Shown: positions 31,663-42,804, counted from the first letter of the stretch. The stretch: 64,000 nucleotides of DNA from Craspedostauros australis (GCA_026770025.1 JAMXDE010000012.1:2046001-2110000), one strand, 5' to 3'. Numbers and translations are program-made. The notes: generated by a model not told the origin, from the sequence alone.

Positions 31663-32590
31663 TGTAGCAGTGGTTTCCTTGCTAGTTGCTTGCTAGTTGC
31701 TTGGTTGTTGTTATTGCCTGGTATTGGCCGGTCTTGGGTTGCTGGTTCTTCCTGTGTCTCCTACTGTCGCTGTTCCCACGATAAGGGAGATGTCTGCGAT
31801 GCGTGGTTAGATCCCTCTGTTGCCTGGAATGGACTGCTGTGTTGTCTTATCTTGTCTTGTGTTGCGTTGATGTGTATAGTCCAGTGGATGGTATTGGTAG
31901 TAGTATGCTTCTCTGCTTTGCCGGAACTCTTGCTTCCTTTCTGTCTCTCTCTCTCTCTGTGTTGGGGAGGGTGACATCTTGGAGGCCCACGTCGTTGCTC
32001 TCGATGCCGCTGTCATTCAGTTGTCCTCCCTTGTTGTTACCGTTGGTCTTTGTGTTGTTGTTGTTGTGCCTCTTGTCGGTGGGAGTCCACAGTCTTCGCC
32101 ACAAACGAGTCCTGTTTTCCTCTTTGTGTCTCTATGTAGTCGATGTAATCAAATTCGACATCACGCTTTCTGTCCGAATCAATCGAGTCCTACCACGCTG
32201 CGTCTGTCTGCGTACGACTTCCCTCCCATCTCCACCAAAACCAACAACGCAAAAACCGAAAAAAACGATTGACGATGGTGCGACGGTTCTGCGTTGATGG
32301 GTTTCTCGATCCGTCAACGACAACGCGGATTCACAGGAAGATCTCCCGCCCTCATCGTCGGTACCTCACATCCGTCGACGCGATTGGATTGAGTATAGTA
32401 GGGCAGACAACAACGTCGCAGCATAAGACAACCAGCGGAGCATCTGCAACACTTTACAGAGGAAGCATCAGAGTCGTCGATTGTTCCATTCTGGCAGAAA
32501 CAAGAAGCAAGAGCAAGCCTGGAGAGACCTTCATTATTATTCTCAGTCACTGCCATCAAGCCGCAGTTTCACATTTCCTGACCTCACAAA
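31663..32590. other. divergent intergenic region between syntaxin and UTP21
   Basis: 928 bp with a CT-dinucleotide run (31941-31960) and T/G-rich tracts on the syntaxin side. Presumably two promoters and 5' UTRs. No coding signal. Confidence 0.5.
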
Positions 32591-35500
32591 ATGGCCAAAC
32601 GACGCCAAAAGTCGCCAGCCAGAAAGCAAGGCAAAGCCAAACCCGAAGCGGCTGAAACCGCCGATGATGACGATGCTGGAAAGCAGATGCACGCCGTGTC
32701 GCTGTCTTCCCATGAGGCGTCTGACGATTCGGATTCATCGTTGGGCACTGGCAGTCGCAGCGGACACAAGACGAACACCAGCGCCAATGCCAATGCCATT
32801 GTTGATGATGTAGACATGGAGGAGGAACAAGAGCAAACGCAACTGGTCGGAAGCTCCAGACTGTTCTCGCCATTCCGAACCTTGGGAGTCGTCTCCGATG
32901 GTGCATTCCACCTGATTCCCAACCAAAACAGTTCCAACGCGCTCGCGGTGGTCCCAATCGGCGAACGATTTCAGATCCTCAGATGCAACCGGCTGCATCC
33001 CGTCCTGGTCAGTCAGGCCGTGCCAGCCAGCGAAGGATCGACGAGGCCGCAGCGCATTTCGCACCTGATTTCCGATGAAGCTCTCAACGTTGCCCTCGTG
33101 GCGCATGGATCGGTCTACACGTCCGAGCAGGTCACGCTCTTCAAACGAACGAAACCGATCGCGTCCATGAAGCTCACGCCGTCGTCACCATCTTCTGACA
33201 GCAGCAGTAGCGATGGCGGCGATTGGGAGATCGTCAATTTGCTTCACTTGGGACGCATCAAAATGAAAATGACCGGCGAGAAGGAAGGCAAGAAGGAAAA
33301 TGTCGTCTTCTGCGCTGCCATCCTGGCCAAGACCGTACCAGACGATGGCGATGACGGCGTGCCTGTTTTGGGAGACAGTGATGACGAAGGCAGCGACGAC
33401 AGTGATGACGACAGTGATGACAACAGCAGCACAGAAAGCAAACCAAAGAAGTGCTTGGGACAGATCGTGCTCCTGCTGGCATCACGAACTTCCCTCACAG
33501 TGTACAAGAGGATAGAATTGTCTGACGATCCGACCTTCCAACCTCGCTGCGCCGTACATCCATCAACCTACGTGAACAAGATCCTGATCGGAGGTGTGGA
33601 TCAGCAGACGAAACAACCTTCCATGGTCCTCATCAATGTCAAGACGGGGAAACTCCTGCACACCTTCAGCTGTATTCCAAAGTCCCAATACGAACGTTCT
33701 GAAGTCTCGACGTTGGAACAATCCCCAGCGATCGACACAATCGCAGTCGGCACGTCCACGGGTTCCGTCCATCTGATCAACGCGCGGCACGACAAGCTCC
33801 TGTTCTCCGTACATCACAAATCCAAGGACTCCTCGGCAGTTCGCGTCACGTCGGTGTCCTTCCGTACCGACGCGGCCGCCTTGCAATACGGCGTCGCACC
33901 GATGGCCGTTGGTCGAGCAGACGGTACAATCAGCATCTGGGATCTCACGCCGCCAGAACATGACTCGCTGGGACGTAGCCTCCTGCATGAAATGGAGAAC
34001 GTGCACTATCCCGGCGGCGTCGCCAAGCTGCAGTACATGCCACAGGAACCTGTGCTGGTCTCCACGGGAACCAAATCCAACGCATTCCTGATGCACATCT
34101 TTGACAATCCAGATCATTCCGCAACCTTGCTGCGACAGCGCAAGGGGCACACTTCCGCACCTCGCAATATCCGATACTTGCATTCGGCGTCCGGCGTGCT
34201 AGCCAACACGGGCGATGGAACGGACGCGGCGGTGTGTCAGATTTTATCCAGCGGTGGTGACGACCGGACCTTTCGATTGTTTTCGACTGCGCGTTCCGTG
34301 CTTGACAAGGAGTACAGCCAGGGTGCTGGGCTGGAGAAGCGGGCCAAACAGTTTGGCTTGAAGAGCAAGACAGATCTGTTGCTACCACGCCTCAGCGCCA
34401 TGACCATGGCGGAAGCCAGGAGCAGGGATTGGGGAGACATCGTCACGATCCATGAGAATCATGCATTCGCGTACGTTTGGAGCTCCAAGCGTGGTGCCCA
34501 GTCCGGACCAGTGCTGAGGCAGAGCAAGTGGCAGGTCAGTGCGATGAAGAAACCATTGCCAGACTACACCCACGCCACGTCAGTGGCAATCTCAGCGTGC
34601 GGCAACTTTGCCGTGGTGGGGACCAAGGGCGGCAAGATTTACAAGTACAACATCCAGAGTGGACATCCGCGTGGCTCCTATCCCCGACAAGATGGAGACG
34701 ACGAAGACGAAGAGCAACGCAAGAGAGATGCGCGCATCGCCGGCAACCTGGGTCGAACGATGAAGATGCTGGAGAAGGAGATGAAGATCAGCCAACGCCC
34801 TGCCAACATGGACAAGTTCGAGCAAGATGCCGTCACGAAAGCCAAACTTCAAAAGCGCAGGGATGCCAAGCTGAAGATGGCTTGTCACGATGGACACTCC
34901 GTAACAGGCCTCGCCGTCGACTCGATCAACAAGACGCTGATTTCGGTGGGCGCAGATGCCAAGCTCATTTTGTGGAATTTCGCCAACCACGGCCCGCACA
35001 AGAAGAGCCCGTACATGCTGCCAGCGCCGGCCACGAAGATGTCACATGTCCGCGACTCCAACCTTGCCGCCATCACGTTGCAGGATCGAACGGCGGTGCT
35101 GTTCGATTGCTCGGATCTCACCATCGTGAGACGATTTGGCAAGACAGATCTTTCATCGATGCACAAGGCGCCCATCACAGATGTTGGATTCAGTCCTGAC
35201 GGGCGCACGCTGTACACATCGTCGTTGGACTCCACCATCCGGGTTTGGGACGTTCCCACCAACGTCTGCATCGACTGGCTTGCCTTCCAATCGCCACCAA
35301 CCTCGCTCACCGTGAGCCCGACCGGAGAATTCCTGGCCACGACTCATGCTGGAAAGATCGGGATCAGCCTGTGGAGCGACAGAAGCTTTTACGAAACCGT
35401 CCACTTGGACGGTGGCCAATCGATCAAATCCGCAGCCAAGATGAACGATCCAATTCCCATCTCTGAAGACAAGGAAGACGGCGATGACGAGGAAGACGTA

Positions 35501-36535
35501 TTCGCCTTGACAGCAGCGGCCGCGAAGAATGGGTCGACGCTATCCAGGTCGAAGCTCGCCAAAAGTCAAGCTGACGAAGAAGAGACAGAGGCATTCCCGG
35601 TGCCACCGAAACGATCGGGCCTCATCACCCTCAGTGGCCTGCCGCCAGCCCATTGGAAGAATCTGTTTCATTTGGAGCTTGTGAAACAACGGAATAAGCC
35701 CAAGGAAGCACCAAAGAAGCCTCCATCGGCACCATTCTTTCTGCAATGGAGACCGGGCACGGAAGACACCAAACCAACTACTTCAAGCGCCACTGCAGCA
35801 ACGCCCGGCGTTGATGCTGCTGCCAACAACAATGATGACGACGACGATGCTTGGAACGCGGCTTGGTCCGACGATGATGACGAGAATAACGATGTTGGCA
35901 TTGCGGACGACGCCATGATGACATCCGACAAAGACAACGGGAATACCGACGACGATGCAGAAATCACGGCGAAACGCTCGCTAGACATGGATGCATCCGC
36001 GCAGCCCAAGAAGCGCCGCATCGCGCACCATCGATCCCACTTGGCAGCATTGCTGCAACAGTGTGAAATGAGCACAGCAGCCACGGCAACGGGGACAAAG
36101 ACCAACCACCAATTCCAAGAGGTCTCCGACTACATTGCGACGTTGGGTCCGTCCGCCATTGACGTCGCCCTATCCACACTGTGCAACGGCATGCACGATC
36201 TGGAGGACGGCATCCCGCTTCTGCTACTGGCATCGAGCTGGTTGCTCGAAGCCGTGCGATCCCGCGAACGTTTCGAAGCGGTCAATGCGTACTTGCATCG
36301 CTTTTTGCATCTGCATGCCTCAGTGATCGCGGGTGTGGATGCGTTCGCCAAGATGGACGGGAAGACGCAGATCGGCGAGGAAAGTGCTCCGAAACCATCC
36401 GACGTCGCGGAACGGGAAGAGTTGTTGCAAAAGATCACCGAATTGCGTCACGTGCAGAAGGAATCGGCTGAGTTGTTGTACGAAAAGATGCAAAGTAGCC
36501 TGTGTTTGCTCCGGCACTTTTCAAGGATGGTGTAG
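32591..36535 (+). CDS. UTP21: UTP21 / WDR36, small-subunit processome WD40 protein
   Basis: A single exon of 1314 residues from the ATG at 32591. After an acidic, Lys-rich N-terminus the family start is clear (SRLFSPFRTLGVVSDGAFHL, about residues 90-110). Many WD40 blades follow, for example GGDDRTFRLFS, SVAISACGNFAVVGTKGGKI and VGFSPDGRTLYTSSLDSTIR. The Utp21 C-terminal domain starts near residue 1013 with LITLSGLPPAHWKNL and EAPKKPPSAPFFL and runs to the end. UTP21 is a UTPB subunit needed for 18S rRNA maturation in the nucleolus. It is longer than the roughly 950-residue human protein because of acidic insertions (about residues 200-290, 955-975, 1075-1130). A basic KKRR cluster near 1138 may be a nuclear signal. 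Confidence 0.92.
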   Translation: MAKRRQKSPARKQGKAKPEAAETADDDDAGKQMHAVSLSSHEASDDSDSSLGTGSRSGHKTNTSANANAIVDDVDMEEEQEQTQLVGSSRLFSPFRTLGVVSDGAFHLIPNQNSSNALAVVPIGERFQILRCNRLHPVLVSQAVPASEGSTRPQRISHLISDEALNVALVAHGSVYTSEQVTLFKRTKPIASMKLTPSSPSSDSSSSDGGDWEIVNLLHLGRIKMKMTGEKEGKKENVVFCAAILAKTVPDDGDDGVPVLGDSDDEGSDDSDDDSDDNSSTESKPKKCLGQIVLLLASRTSLTVYKRIELSDDPTFQPRCAVHPSTYVNKILIGGVDQQTKQPSMVLINVKTGKLLHTFSCIPKSQYERSEVSTLEQSPAIDTIAVGTSTGSVHLINARHDKLLFSVHHKSKDSSAVRVTSVSFRTDAAALQYGVAPMAVGRADGTISIWDLTPPEHDSLGRSLLHEMENVHYPGGVAKLQYMPQEPVLVSTGTKSNAFLMHIFDNPDHSATLLRQRKGHTSAPRNIRYLHSASGVLANTGDGTDAAVCQILSSGGDDRTFRLFSTARSVLDKEYSQGAGLEKRAKQFGLKSKTDLLLPRLSAMTMAEARSRDWGDIVTIHENHAFAYVWSSKRGAQSGPVLRQSKWQVSAMKKPLPDYTHATSVAISACGNFAVVGTKGGKIYKYNIQSGHPRGSYPRQDGDDEDEEQRKRDARIAGNLGRTMKMLEKEMKISQRPANMDKFEQDAVTKAKLQKRRDAKLKMACHDGHSVTGLAVDSINKTLISVGADAKLILWNFANHGPHKKSPYMLPAPATKMSHVRDSNLAAITLQDRTAVLFDCSDLTIVRRFGKTDLSSMHKAPITDVGFSPDGRTLYTSSLDSTIRVWDVPTNVCIDWLAFQSPPTSLTVSPTGEFLATTHAGKIGISLWSDRSFYETVHLDGGQSIKSAAKMNDPIPISEDKEDGDDEEDVFALTAAAAKNGSTLSRSKLAKSQADEEETEAFPVPPKRSGLITLSGLPPAHWKNLFHLELVKQRNKPKEAPKKPPSAPFFLQWRPGTEDTKPTTSSATAATPGVDAAANNNDDDDDAWNAAWSDDDDENNDVGIADDAMMTSDKDNGNTDDDAEITAKRSLDMDASAQPKKRRIAHHRSHLAALLQQCEMSTAATATGTKTNHQFQEVSDYIATLGPSAIDVALSTLCNGMHDLEDGIPLLLLASSWLLEAVRSRERFEAVNAYLHRFLHLHASVIAGVDAFAKMDGKTQIGEESAPKPSDVAEREELLQKITELRHVQKESAELLYEKMQSSLCLLRHFSRMV

Positions 36536-36913
36536 ATTGCAGATGAGAGATGGTGGTGGTCGAAGAGAGTTCACGACAGTGCAGACACTGCAATGCCACG
36601 CCACGTAAAGCGCTGCGATAGAGAATTCAGGAGCTAGGAGTAGGATACTAAGGCATATATTTCTCCTCGGACGGATTGTGGACGATGTAGCTTCTGATCC
36701 AGCGTGTGTGTATGTGCGTGTTTTACGTCTCGTGTATGGTACGTAAGTTGACATTGCATGCTAATGTTACTGTGTAAATCTACATCGATTGTTGCCAAGT
36801 TGTCCACGTTGCACTTTTTGGAATGGACGTATCTGGCTGATACGATTGTTGGGTTGACATAACGTCGCTTTTCGCGCACTAACACACGTTGCCCATGCGC
36901 TCGTCCCTTGTCT
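36536..36913. other. convergent intergenic region
   Basis: 3' flanks of UTP21 and of the plastid membrane protein gene. No feature beyond short TAC/GTA words. Confidence 0.45.
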
Positions 36914-37918
36914 TCATTGCCATACTCCCGTTGTTGTGATTGTGTCTGTTGTTGTGGTTGCTGCTGCTGCCGTTGATGCATCATTGTCGGTGCCGATCTT
37001 GAGGAGGCTTTGGATGGGCTGCGGCAGACTCTCGGTGTCGATGTCTTCCACATGCGACAGGAGGGAGCACCATAGACTGGGTCGCAGCGCAAACTCTTGC
37101 CACGTGAATCTGGGTGCCTGAATGAATGGAAAGAACTCTGTCAACGGATCTGATGGCGCCGCCATGCCGCGCACATGGTAGAAGTACTGCGACAGGAAAT
37201 GCACCTGTCGCAACCCCACGATCAAATTGAAGGGAAGGAAGAATGGAAAGCACCAGCACACCTGCAGCGGCTCCTCCAAGCCTTCTCGCTGGTAGGCCTG
37301 GTTGATGCGATCGTACAGCAAGAATTGCGTGTAGTACAGAAAGCTGATACCCACCACGCACCAATTCATGCCACCCGGGAGATGCAAGAGCTCGGCCAAG
37401 GGTCCCAGCAGCATGCCGTAGGAGAACAATCCCAAGGTCCCGTATCCACCATACCCACGCGGCGGTTCCATGCTGCCGGCTTGGGCGTTGGCCGCATCGA
37501 GTTCCACCTGCAGGAGCTCTTCCTCGATGGCGAATTTATAGTAGCCGTACCACAGCAGGCCGGTGGGCAAGCTGGCCAGCAGGACCAGCCACAGCGGACG
37601 CGGGACGCCTGGTCGTCCTGGTGCCGCCGTGAGGATGGTGATGGCATCATCATCGAGCTGGGTGTCTGGAGATTCGGAAAAGACGGAGACGGCATTGCGG
37701 ATGGGTGGTGGCACTGGTCGCTTGAAGAATTCGTTGAGCTGGACTTGGATGGGCTCTTCTTCGATGGGGACGGATGCGTGCAGTGCGGAATGGGCAGTTG
37801 TTGCTGACCCAACGATAGCAGCGTGTGATGCGCTGGTTGGAATGACGAACCCGCTAACTTGGCATTGCTGCGAAAGCAAGAGCAGAGCGCAAGCTGCGCC
37901 GGGAATTCTGATGGGCAT
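36914..37918 (-). CDS. predicted plastid-targeted multi-pass membrane protein, unknown function
   Basis: A single exon of 334 residues from the ATG at 37916-37918. Residues 1-22 form a signal peptide (ACALLLLSQQCQVSG), with Phe right at the predicted cleavage site (SG/FVIPTSASHA) and a Ser/Thr/Ala stretch after it, fitting the diatom ASAFAP-type plastid leader. Four hydrophobic segments occur at about residues 112-132 (LWLVLLASLPTGLLWYGYY), 163-184, 188-207 and 225-245, in a body rich in Trp, Tyr, Pro and Gly. The tail is a Thr/Ala run. I do not recognise the family. A thylakoid or envelope protein conserved in algae is a reasonable guess. It is co-oriented with SF3A3 upstream, about 930 bp away. 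Confidence 0.75.
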   Translation of the reverse strand: MPIRIPGAACALLLLSQQCQVSGFVIPTSASHAAIVGSATTAHSALHASVPIEEEPIQVQLNEFFKRPVPPPIRNAVSVFSESPDTQLDDDAITILTAAPGRPGVPRPLWLVLLASLPTGLLWYGYYKFAIEEELLQVELDAANAQAGSMEPPRGYGGYGTLGLFSYGMLLGPLAELLHLPGGMNWCVVGISFLYYTQFLLYDRINQAYQREGLEEPLQVCWCFPFFLPFNLIVGLRQVHFLSQYFYHVRGMAAPSDPLTEFFPFIQAPRFTWQEFALRPSLWCSLLSHVEDIDTESLPQPIQSLLKIGTDNDASTAAAATTTTDTITTTGVWQ

Positions 37919-38851
37919 CTTTCAAGTGATTTGATGGCTCCTATGATACCTCCCGTGATGGCTGTTCTGTGGTATCTTTGCGTTCTCTGTTTCGTCCGTT
38001 GATTGATGAAATACGTGGATTGATTGATTGGATGCTGCTGAGTTTATGGGTTTGTGCGGTACCTGGATGATCAACAATGTCGGGTTGCTTGCTTTTGTGA
38101 GGCGACAGGGGTCTACTCTATCTGCAATTGTGACGCTGCGCGGTGCTGTGCTATACAATTACGATGCAATGTGATGCATCGAGTCCACTTGTGATGCTGA
38201 CGCTGATGCGGAGGATGATGATCAGAGATGGGAACAATGGTGGTGATGTGCTTCTCAAATGACGGAACGAACACACGCGAAGGAGAAGCGGAAAAACGTG
38301 GGTGGCAGATGTCTGCGTCAGCACCAGAAAAACGAAAAAGGAAAAAGTGGGGAAGGAATTTTGGAGGTCCGAGATTGTTCTTCTTTTGTGGCATCAGCAG
38401 TTGCTCACGTGGTTCGTTGTGGTTGTTTTGGATGATACTTCCAACCGCGTCCGTGAATCACGTGGCGGTCTTGTGCCAGGAGGTGAGTGACATGTGTGCA
38501 AGCACCACCCACGGTGCGGATGCACGCGTCTGGCAACAAATCAAAGATACGATTTTGGATCCATCCTCTCGTGTTTGGACACCGGCAGCGACAACACACA
38601 ACATCGACACGCTTTGCGAAGAATGATAGCAGAATAGGAGGGTGGAATAACACTCCCCATTCCTTGTTCTTGCACTGCCGACAGTACTTCCAGTAATCGT
38701 AATAGAGGGAGTATAATACAAAGTACTCGTAGTCGTATGAGTGGGCAGTATGCTCGTAGTGGTAGATTGTGTTGTATTGAATGGTACGCAATCAACTGCG
38801 CTTCCGTTCGTCTTTGTGTCATTTTCCCAAACTCTTCCTCTCCTCTCTTCT
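37919..38851. other. intergenic region between SF3A3 and the plastid membrane protein gene
   Basis: 933 bp. Presumed promoter of the plastid protein gene on the left and SF3A3 3' UTR on the right. TGACGC words near 38133 and 38200. TACTCGTA-like words cluster near 38720-38765. A 132-codon frame at 38228-38626 has no recognisable features. Confidence 0.45.
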
Positions 38852-41176
38852 CTACAATAGCCCTTGCCGCGCCATGTCTTCATATGTCGCCCTCGTCAGG
38901 ACGTTTCCATGAGAATCTTCGTACTCCTCTTCCTTGGGCGCATCGAACTGATTGGTGTCCATCTTGTTCTGCAACGACTCCCACAGCTTTTGGGCATCTT
39001 CGATTTTGGTGACGCCATGGAAATGCTTGGTGTTGGGAATGCCCAAAGCGCGCATGCCGAGGCTGTGCTTCGTCTCGGCAAAGTGCAGCTCGAAGTTACG
39101 TCGTCCGCGATACGTTTCGTTGCCGCAGATTTCGCAAGTATAGAAGTGATTGAGACCGTGCAGTTTGAACAACCAGTACGGCATCGGCTTGCCGTCCCAG
39201 CCCAAAGGCACGCCCTTCGGGTTGTAGATTGGGGCATCCTCGTCATCCGTGTCCTCGTCATCATCCCCGTTGGACTTCTTCGGTGCCTCCACGGTGGAGC
39301 CATGAAGATCTTCGAACATCTCCTTCTCCTTTTCATTCGTGGTCTGGGCTTCCTGTCGTTCTATGCGTTTGACTGTCGCATCCAGCGTGGGTCCGACCTG
39401 ATTCAATAGCGCCGTGATGACGGCCTCGGTGCGAGCCACGTCGATGCGGCGTTCGGCCTTCACGGGTGCTGCGCCAGCTGTGGAAGATGCGGGGGCAGCC
39501 TTCTTGGCGAACATCTTCTTGGGCAGCTTGTCCAACGGCGTATCCTTCGTGAGGAAGAGACGCTTAGCACGATCGGCAGGCGTACCTCCGCACTTGAGTC
39601 CCAAGCGAGACAATTCCACCTTGAGGACAGCGGGGTCGACGCCCTTTTCCAATTTCTTGGCCGACTTGTACTTGGATAGATCGATGCCAGCGGGCTTGTC
39701 GTTGCCATTCTCATTGTCCACCAGCAATGCCTCGGCCTTCTTGGCCTCCCATCCTGGCGCACCACCCGTCGACCCCCATTCCTGATCGAAGGCTGCGATC
39801 GCAGGCGCCGTCACGTCCTTCAGAGTCAACGCCGGCGTGGTGCGCGCGATGAACTCCTCCAAGTAGGTCTGCAGGGCGGCCAAGAAACGCACGTACTTCT
39901 TGCGATCCTTCAGCTTCTTGGATTCGGCGATGGTGTCGAGACCCTTGTGCAACGTTACCAGGAAATCGCGGTACATGAATAGTTTGGTGTCGGCGTCGTT
40001 TGCAACAAAGATCTGTTTGATAGGCGCGACGGAATTCCCGTAAACGCCTTGCAGATCTAGATACTTGCCCAGCACTTCTTCCGTGGCAAAGATCTGGCCC
40101 TCCTTGAGTTTTTGAATTTTGTCGGCGACGAGAGACGAGAGATCGTAGCCGTCCACTGCCGGGTTGCCAAACTTACGTCGCTTGGCAGTGGCCTGGTGAA
40201 CTTCGGGGTGCTGGGCATGGTAGGATTGCAGATCTCGTAGTTTCTTGTCAAAAACCTCGAACCAAACATCGACGTCGCGGTTGGATCGGACGGTGTCGAT
40301 GCTCTGCTCGAACATGGCTGAGACGGTCTTTTGCTCCGTGCGTATCTTGTCGGTGAGTTGGGCCGCCTGCTGAAGGCATTGGGACAGCGCCAAGTCGTGA
40401 GTCGCCTTGCCCAGCTGGCCTTGTCCCATGGTGACCTGGGTGCTTTTGCTTTTGGGGTCGGTGAATGCCTCCATGGGGTTGTCGGGCAGGATCTGGTTGG
40501 TGTCCATCGATTGCGAGGTTTGGGACAGCGTGACCCAGGTATCCTGAATGCCGCCCGGCATGCTGGATATGTCCACCTTGCTTTCGTTGGTGCTGGGCAT
40601 GTGCTGCAGGAGAGACGAAGCCATGAGCATGCAGGCCTCCTTCTCGACCTCCATGCAGCGGGCCTTTTCCAAAGCTGTCGCCGTCGACAGCAACGATGCC
40701 CTCATTGCCTCCTGGATCTCAGGGCTGGCTCGCTGTGGATGCAGTGCAGTGCAGTGCATTGTAGTGTTGCGTTGTTTGGTCATGATTGCATGATGGTTAG
40801 TATGGATGCGTGTTGTGTGTGGAATCGAAATAGAGAACGCGAAAGTGAGCAAAAATGAAGGAGTGATAGTGTGAGTGTGAGTGCCTTGATGTCCGAGTAC
40901 GTATTGGTACAAGTGAGAAAGAAAATGTGCGCAATGCACACGATGAATGAACAGACCATGATGTCTTCCATGGATGAGGTAAGTCTACCAGCGGATCCCA
41001 TGTGCACACGAGCACGTGCAGCAGCATACAGCACTATTAAATCGCATATGATACGAGAAACAGCCGAATGAATGTCCTCTGCGTACCTTCTTTGTGGTGG
41101 CGGCTTCTGATGCCGATCCTGTTTTCGGTGGCGGAGGCGGCGGCGGCGGTGGTGGTGGCGGAGGAGGAGGAACCAT
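38852..41176 (-). CDS. SF3A3: splicing factor 3A subunit 3 (SF3a60/Prp9)
   Basis: I propose two minus-strand exons: 41176-41087 (30 codons, starting Met-Val then a run of about 15 prolines) and 40732-38852 (627 codons including stop), joined in phase 0 over a 354-bp GT-AG intron with a TACTAAC branch-like site (about 40796-40803); total 656 residues. The alternative is an intronic ATG upstream of RASPEIQEAMR, which would add a Thr/His-rich leader lacking family character. Family features: helical N-terminal half with Prp9-type block (DVWFEVFDKKLRDLQSYHAQ), SAP-like stretch (LKVELSRLGLKCGGTPADRA), acidic linker, and a C-terminal C2H2 matrin-type zinc finger (CEICGNETYRGRRNFELHF) with the conserved HSLGMRALGIPNTKHFHGVT. 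It is part of the U2 snRNP SF3a complex that helps recognise branch sites. Confidence 0.88.
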
Positions 41177-41812
41177 GGTGAAGGAGCTGGGCTGTCTGTT
41201 GTCTGTGACTGCGATGGTGGTAATTGTTCAGATGGAGATTGGTGTGATGGTGGATGTTGATGCAGATGTTTCAGTGTTGAGAACGGTGAGGACGGTGATG
41301 CCGCAATCGGTGGCGGTGGTCGGCAAAGTTCGTTGGCTGCAATTGTTGATGTTGTTGTGACAGTTTGGTGGTTGTTCCGCATGGACGAATGGTGGTCGAT
41401 GCACCAACGATAACCTCCCTTAGCTTCAGGTCTAATTCATCAAAAGCTTATTACGGCACTGAAGCGGATGCAAATGATAGTGACTGGAAATATGCAAGAC
41501 CGAACGAATCAATCGTGGATCTGGGTCTTTTTCGACCCACCTGATCACACAGGATCGCTGAAAGGTGTCGAAATGTGTGACATCAGTAATTCCCGATTGT
41601 ACGGGACTGAACCAAAATAGAGTACAGAAACAACAAATACCCCCCTACCGTAAACGTGGCAAGCGCATGATCGATCACTCCTGAGCGTTACAGGAGCACG
41701 TTACTTTTGGGACTACGGGGAATTTCGACAGAAAGGCGATGTCAGCAACAACCGTTAAAATTAACGTGCAAATTACGCTTTTCGAAGAATCGACAGCGTT
41801 GGGGAGGAGGAC

Positions 41813-41818
41813 TGACGT
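41813..41818 (+). promoter_or_regulatory. CRE-like word TGACGT, upstream of AWSP-repeat gene
   Basis: TGACGT followed by CG, about 1.0 kb before the start codon. The same word is the core of known CO2/cAMP-responsive elements in diatom carbonic anhydrase promoters. Function is inferred. Confidence 0.3.
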
Positions 41819-41933
41819 CGAAGAATGGGTTCTCGTTTGTTGATGTGCGCTTGTGTCGAGTTCGCAACCAGGAGTATCAGTGAAGTCATTAGCACAGACG
41901 CCGAACTTCGACAAATGTTTGTGCAAACGCTTC

Positions 41934-41939
41934 ACGTCA
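41934..41939 (-). promoter_or_regulatory. CRE-like word ACGTCA, upstream of AWSP-repeat gene
   Basis: Lies in CACGTCAC, about 880 bp before the start codon. Confidence 0.3.
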
Positions 41940-42156
41940 CGCAAATCTGCATCCGAATCCGCGCGCACGTCGCAGCGCGGTGCCATGGAACCACACACAC
42001 ACTCATCTCTTTCTTGACACGACACGCATGGGACGAATGCCGCTTCTGATTCGGCTTCGGAAAAGAAACTCTCAAAGATCGTGTCGAAGGACACCATCAG
42101 AGAACGATACTGCAACGACAGCCGGAGCAGCAGGCGGAGCGAGGCAGACAAGTCGA

Positions 42157-42162
42157 ACGTCA
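42157..42162 (-). promoter_or_regulatory. CRE-like word ACGTCA, upstream of AWSP-repeat gene
   Basis: Lies in GAACGTCACA, about 660 bp before the start codon. Confidence 0.3.
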
Positions 42163-42369
42163 CAACTGCCTCCTGATCCTCGTGGTCGTGCTCGTGGTCG
42201 TACTTGTGGTCGTCCTCGTAGCCAAGGCAAGGACAACAGAACCCTATCGGATCTGCGGAAGGCCGTGCTGCCGACTCATCCAATCCGGATCTCATCTCAG
42301 CCATCGCATCGCAAAGCGACACGACGCAGCTCGGTCCAGACAGAATCAAACCAGTTCAAACCAAGCCAG

Positions 42370-42389
42370 ATCAATTCAACTCGATTCAA
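42370..42389 (+). promoter_or_regulatory. shared upstream motif, copy 1
   Basis: A 20-bp stretch fits ATCAATTSAACYCGATYCAA, 429 bp before the start codon. The second copy at 55860-55879 matches at 17 of 20 positions. Confidence 0.45.
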
Positions 42390-42798
42390 GTCGACTGACT
42401 TGAACTCAAATCGCATCAAGCACGAAGGTCTAGCCAAGTCAACTGCTCCAGAGCACAAGTGGAGAGATCGATTGGCTTATCATACTAATACATATTGTAC
42501 CACACGCGTATTCGGGATACCTCTCTGCTTCTGGTGCGACTGCATCAGTCTCGCTGACCATCGAGGTTTCAGTCCATCCATTGGCCAGGATCGCCCATCA
42601 GTTGCCAGGGTCGGCAAAATTCGAAGCACGAGCATTGGGTTCCGAACCCCGCGTCAATTGGCAGCCCCAAGAATCCCGACAAACCACAACATTCCAGACT
42701 GGCAAGAGCGATCAGGTGGGACGGCGGCAAGGGCGCCACAGCTACTCATACTGCTGCTGGGCCAAAGCACGGAGAGAGACCTGATACTGCTTGAGCAG

Positions 42799-42804
42799 AC
42801 GTCA
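42799..42804 (-). promoter_or_regulatory. CRE-like word ACGTCA next to the start codon
   Basis: Lies in AGACGTCATCG, 14 bp before the ATG at 42818, probably within the 5' UTR. Confidence 0.3.

Noticed and set aside
38228..38626. 132-codon plus-strand frame between SF3A3 and the plastid membrane protein gene
   Set aside because: No domain, no splice or composition support.
41675..42349. 224-codon minus-strand frame between SF3A3 and the AWSP gene
   Set aside because: It starts at a TTG, lacks any domain and overlaps presumed promoter sequence.
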